From Meghimatium bilineatum (taxonomy: Eukaryota > Mollusca > Gastropoda > Stylommatophora > Philomycidae): 64,000 nt of DNA. The stretch is from positions 64,943,853 through 65,007,852 of the forward strand of contig CM067316.1 in the NCBI GenBank assembly GCA_034231615.1, in the 5' to 3' direction. Under the pieces are notes generated by a model. The model searched no databases. It was not told the origin of the DNA and saw nothing but the letters and a program-made list of their open reading frames with translations. Both the position numbers and the translations under genes were made by a program. This document shows, piece by piece, positions 57,401 to 60,400 of this stretch (position 1 is its first letter; the number at the start of each line of letters is the position of its first letter).

Positions 57401-60400
57401 AACTCTATCGGTGAAACTAAACGGAAGACCATTATACACAAGTATACGATTAGAGAAACTAACTAGAGTCAGTATACGATTAGAGAAACTAACTAGAGTC
57501 AGTATATTATTAGAGAAACTAACTAGTCAGTACATGATTAGAGAAACTAACTAGAGTCAGTATATGATTAGAGAAACTAACTAGAGTCAGTATACGATTA
57601 GAGAAACTAACTAGAGTCAGTATATGATTAGAGAAACTAACTAGAGTCAGTATATGATTAGAGAAAGTAACTAGAGTCAGTATACGATTAGAGAAACTAA
57701 CTAGAGTCAGTATATGATTAGAGAAACTAACTAGAGTCAGTATATGATTAGAGAAACTAACTAGAGTCAGTCTATGATTAGAGAAACTAACTAGAGTCAG
57801 TATATGATTAGAGAAACTAACTAGAGTCAGTATATGATTAGAGAAACTAACTAGTCAGTATATGATTAGAGAAACTAAATAGAGTCAGTATATGATTAGA
57901 GAAACTAACTAGAGTCAGTCTAAGATTAGAGAAACTAACTAGAGTCAGTCTAAGATTAGAGAAACTAACTAGTCAGTATATGATTAGAGAAACTAACTAG
58001 AGTCAGTATATGATTAGAGAAACTAACTAGAGTCAGTATATGATTAGAGAAACTAACTAGAGTCAGTATACGATTAGAGAAACTAACTAGAGTCAGTATA
58101 CGATTAGAGAAACTAACTAGAGTCAGTATATGATTAGAGAAACTAACTAGAGTCAGTATATGATTAGAGAAACTAACTAGAGTCAGTCTATGATTAGAGA
58201 AACTAACTAGAGTCAGTATATGATTAGAGAAACTAACTAGAGTCAGTATATGATTAGAGAAACTAACTAGAGTCAGTCTATGATTAGAGAAACTAACTAG
58301 AGTCAGTATATGATTAGAGAAACTAACTAGAGTCAGTCTATGATTAGAGAAACTAACTAGAGTCAGTATATGATTACGCCAGCAGGAACGGGACTTGATA
58401 ATGATGAATTGTCTGTATGTCTGTCTACTTGAATGAAATCTGTTTCTCTGTTAATCTGAATTTTTTCTATTTTCCGATCTATTTGTCTATGGATACATCA
58501 ATCCACCCTTCTAATCCACATCCAGCACAACGGGATACCACCAACAGCGAGCTGGTTATATCTAGAGCGCAGGCTATCAGTGATAGAGCGATTCTGGTCG
58601 AGTTCTACGATGTGTCAGACGGTAGAGCACCCAAACGTAACACAATGCTTCAGTATGCAGTCTACACCGATAACAAGAGAGGACCGTTCGAGTAAGTCTT
58701 AACTATCAGACAGACGTATACAAGTATTACTGTCAGTGTTTTAGAGATGAGGCGGGGAGGTTCCTAAATATTCTTAACAATTGTTGACGGAGGGAGGGGG
58801 GGGGGGGTGAAAATTGGCTAAAATTGTTGAAGAAATTGATGAATAGCCGCCAGATGACTTTGAACGACGTCTGTAGGGATCTGTATTTATCTGTGAACAA
58901 AGATACGCGTATGGGGTGATGTGGTCACCGTGACACTATCCACATATTTCTGTGCTTTATTGTCTAGTACCGTCTGCTCAAGATGAACATACGTTATATA
59001 CTGAGAATATTTCCTGTTTAACTAAGACATTTCTTGTTTAACTAAGACATTTCTTGTTTAACTAAGACATTTCTTGTTTAACTAAGACATTTCTTGTTTA
59101 ACTAAGACATTTCTTGTTTAACTAAGACATTTCTTGTTTAACTAAGACATTTCTTGTTTAACTAAGACATTTCTTGTTTAACTAAGACATTTCTTGTTTA
59201 ACTAAGACATTTCTTGTTTAACTAAGACATTTCTTGTTTAACTAAGACATTTCTTGTTTAACAAAGACATTTCTTGTTTAACTAAGACATTTCTTGTTTA
59301 ACAAAGACATTTCTTGTTTAACTAAGACATTTCTTGTTTAACTAAGACATTTCCTGTTTAACTAAGACATTTCTTGTTTAACTAAGACATTTCTTGTTTA
59401 ACTAAGACATTTCTTGTTTAACTAAGACATTTCTTGTTTAACTAAGACATTTCTTGTTTAACTAAGACATTTCTTGTTTAACTAAGACATTTCCTGTTTA
59501 ACTAAGACATTTCTTGTTTAACTAAGACATTTCTTGTTTAACTAAGACATTTCCTGTTTAACTAAGACATTTCTTGTTTAACTAAGACATTTCTTGTTTA
59601 ACTAAGACATTTCTTGTTTAACTAAGACATTTCCTGTTTAACTAAGACATTTCTTGTTTAACTAAGACATTTCCTGTTTAACGAAGACATTTCTTGTTTA
59701 ACTAAGACATTTCTTGTTTAACTAAGACATTTCTTGTTTAACTAAGACATTTCCTGTTTAACTAAGACATTTCTTGTTTAACTAAGACATTTCTTGTTTA
59801 ACTAAGACATTTCCTGTTTAACTAAGACATTTTTGTAAGAACTTAGCCTTGCACATGAGTATTGAGCTGATTGGTATGAGATAGACAACGACCTGTACGT
59901 ATCCTGCATAGAAATACATCTAAGGGGGGTCCAATCTGTTGACCTTGGTGACCATTCAATGGGATCTAATGTTTCAATCCATCTGTGTGGATATTGTTGA
60001 TGAAAGTAGTTTTTACTTCATTGGCGTAGTGTGAATATAAATCCTTTCCGTATCCTAGCCACCACACATTCCTGCTGGACATTCGTTCTCTTGTATCCTA
60101 GCCACCACACATTCCTGCTGGACATTCGTTCTCTTGTATCCTAGCCACCACACATTCCTGCTGGACACTCGTCTTCTTGTATCCTAGCCACCACACATTC
60201 CTGCTGGACATTCGTTCTCTTGTATCCTAGCCACCACACATTCCTGCTGGACACTCGTCTTCTTGTATCCTAGCCACCACACATTCCTGCTGTACACTCG
60301 TCTTCTTGTATCCTAGCCACCACACATTCCTGCTGGACATTCGTTCTCTTGTATCCTAGCCACCACACATTCCTGCTAGACATTCGTCTTCTTGTATCCT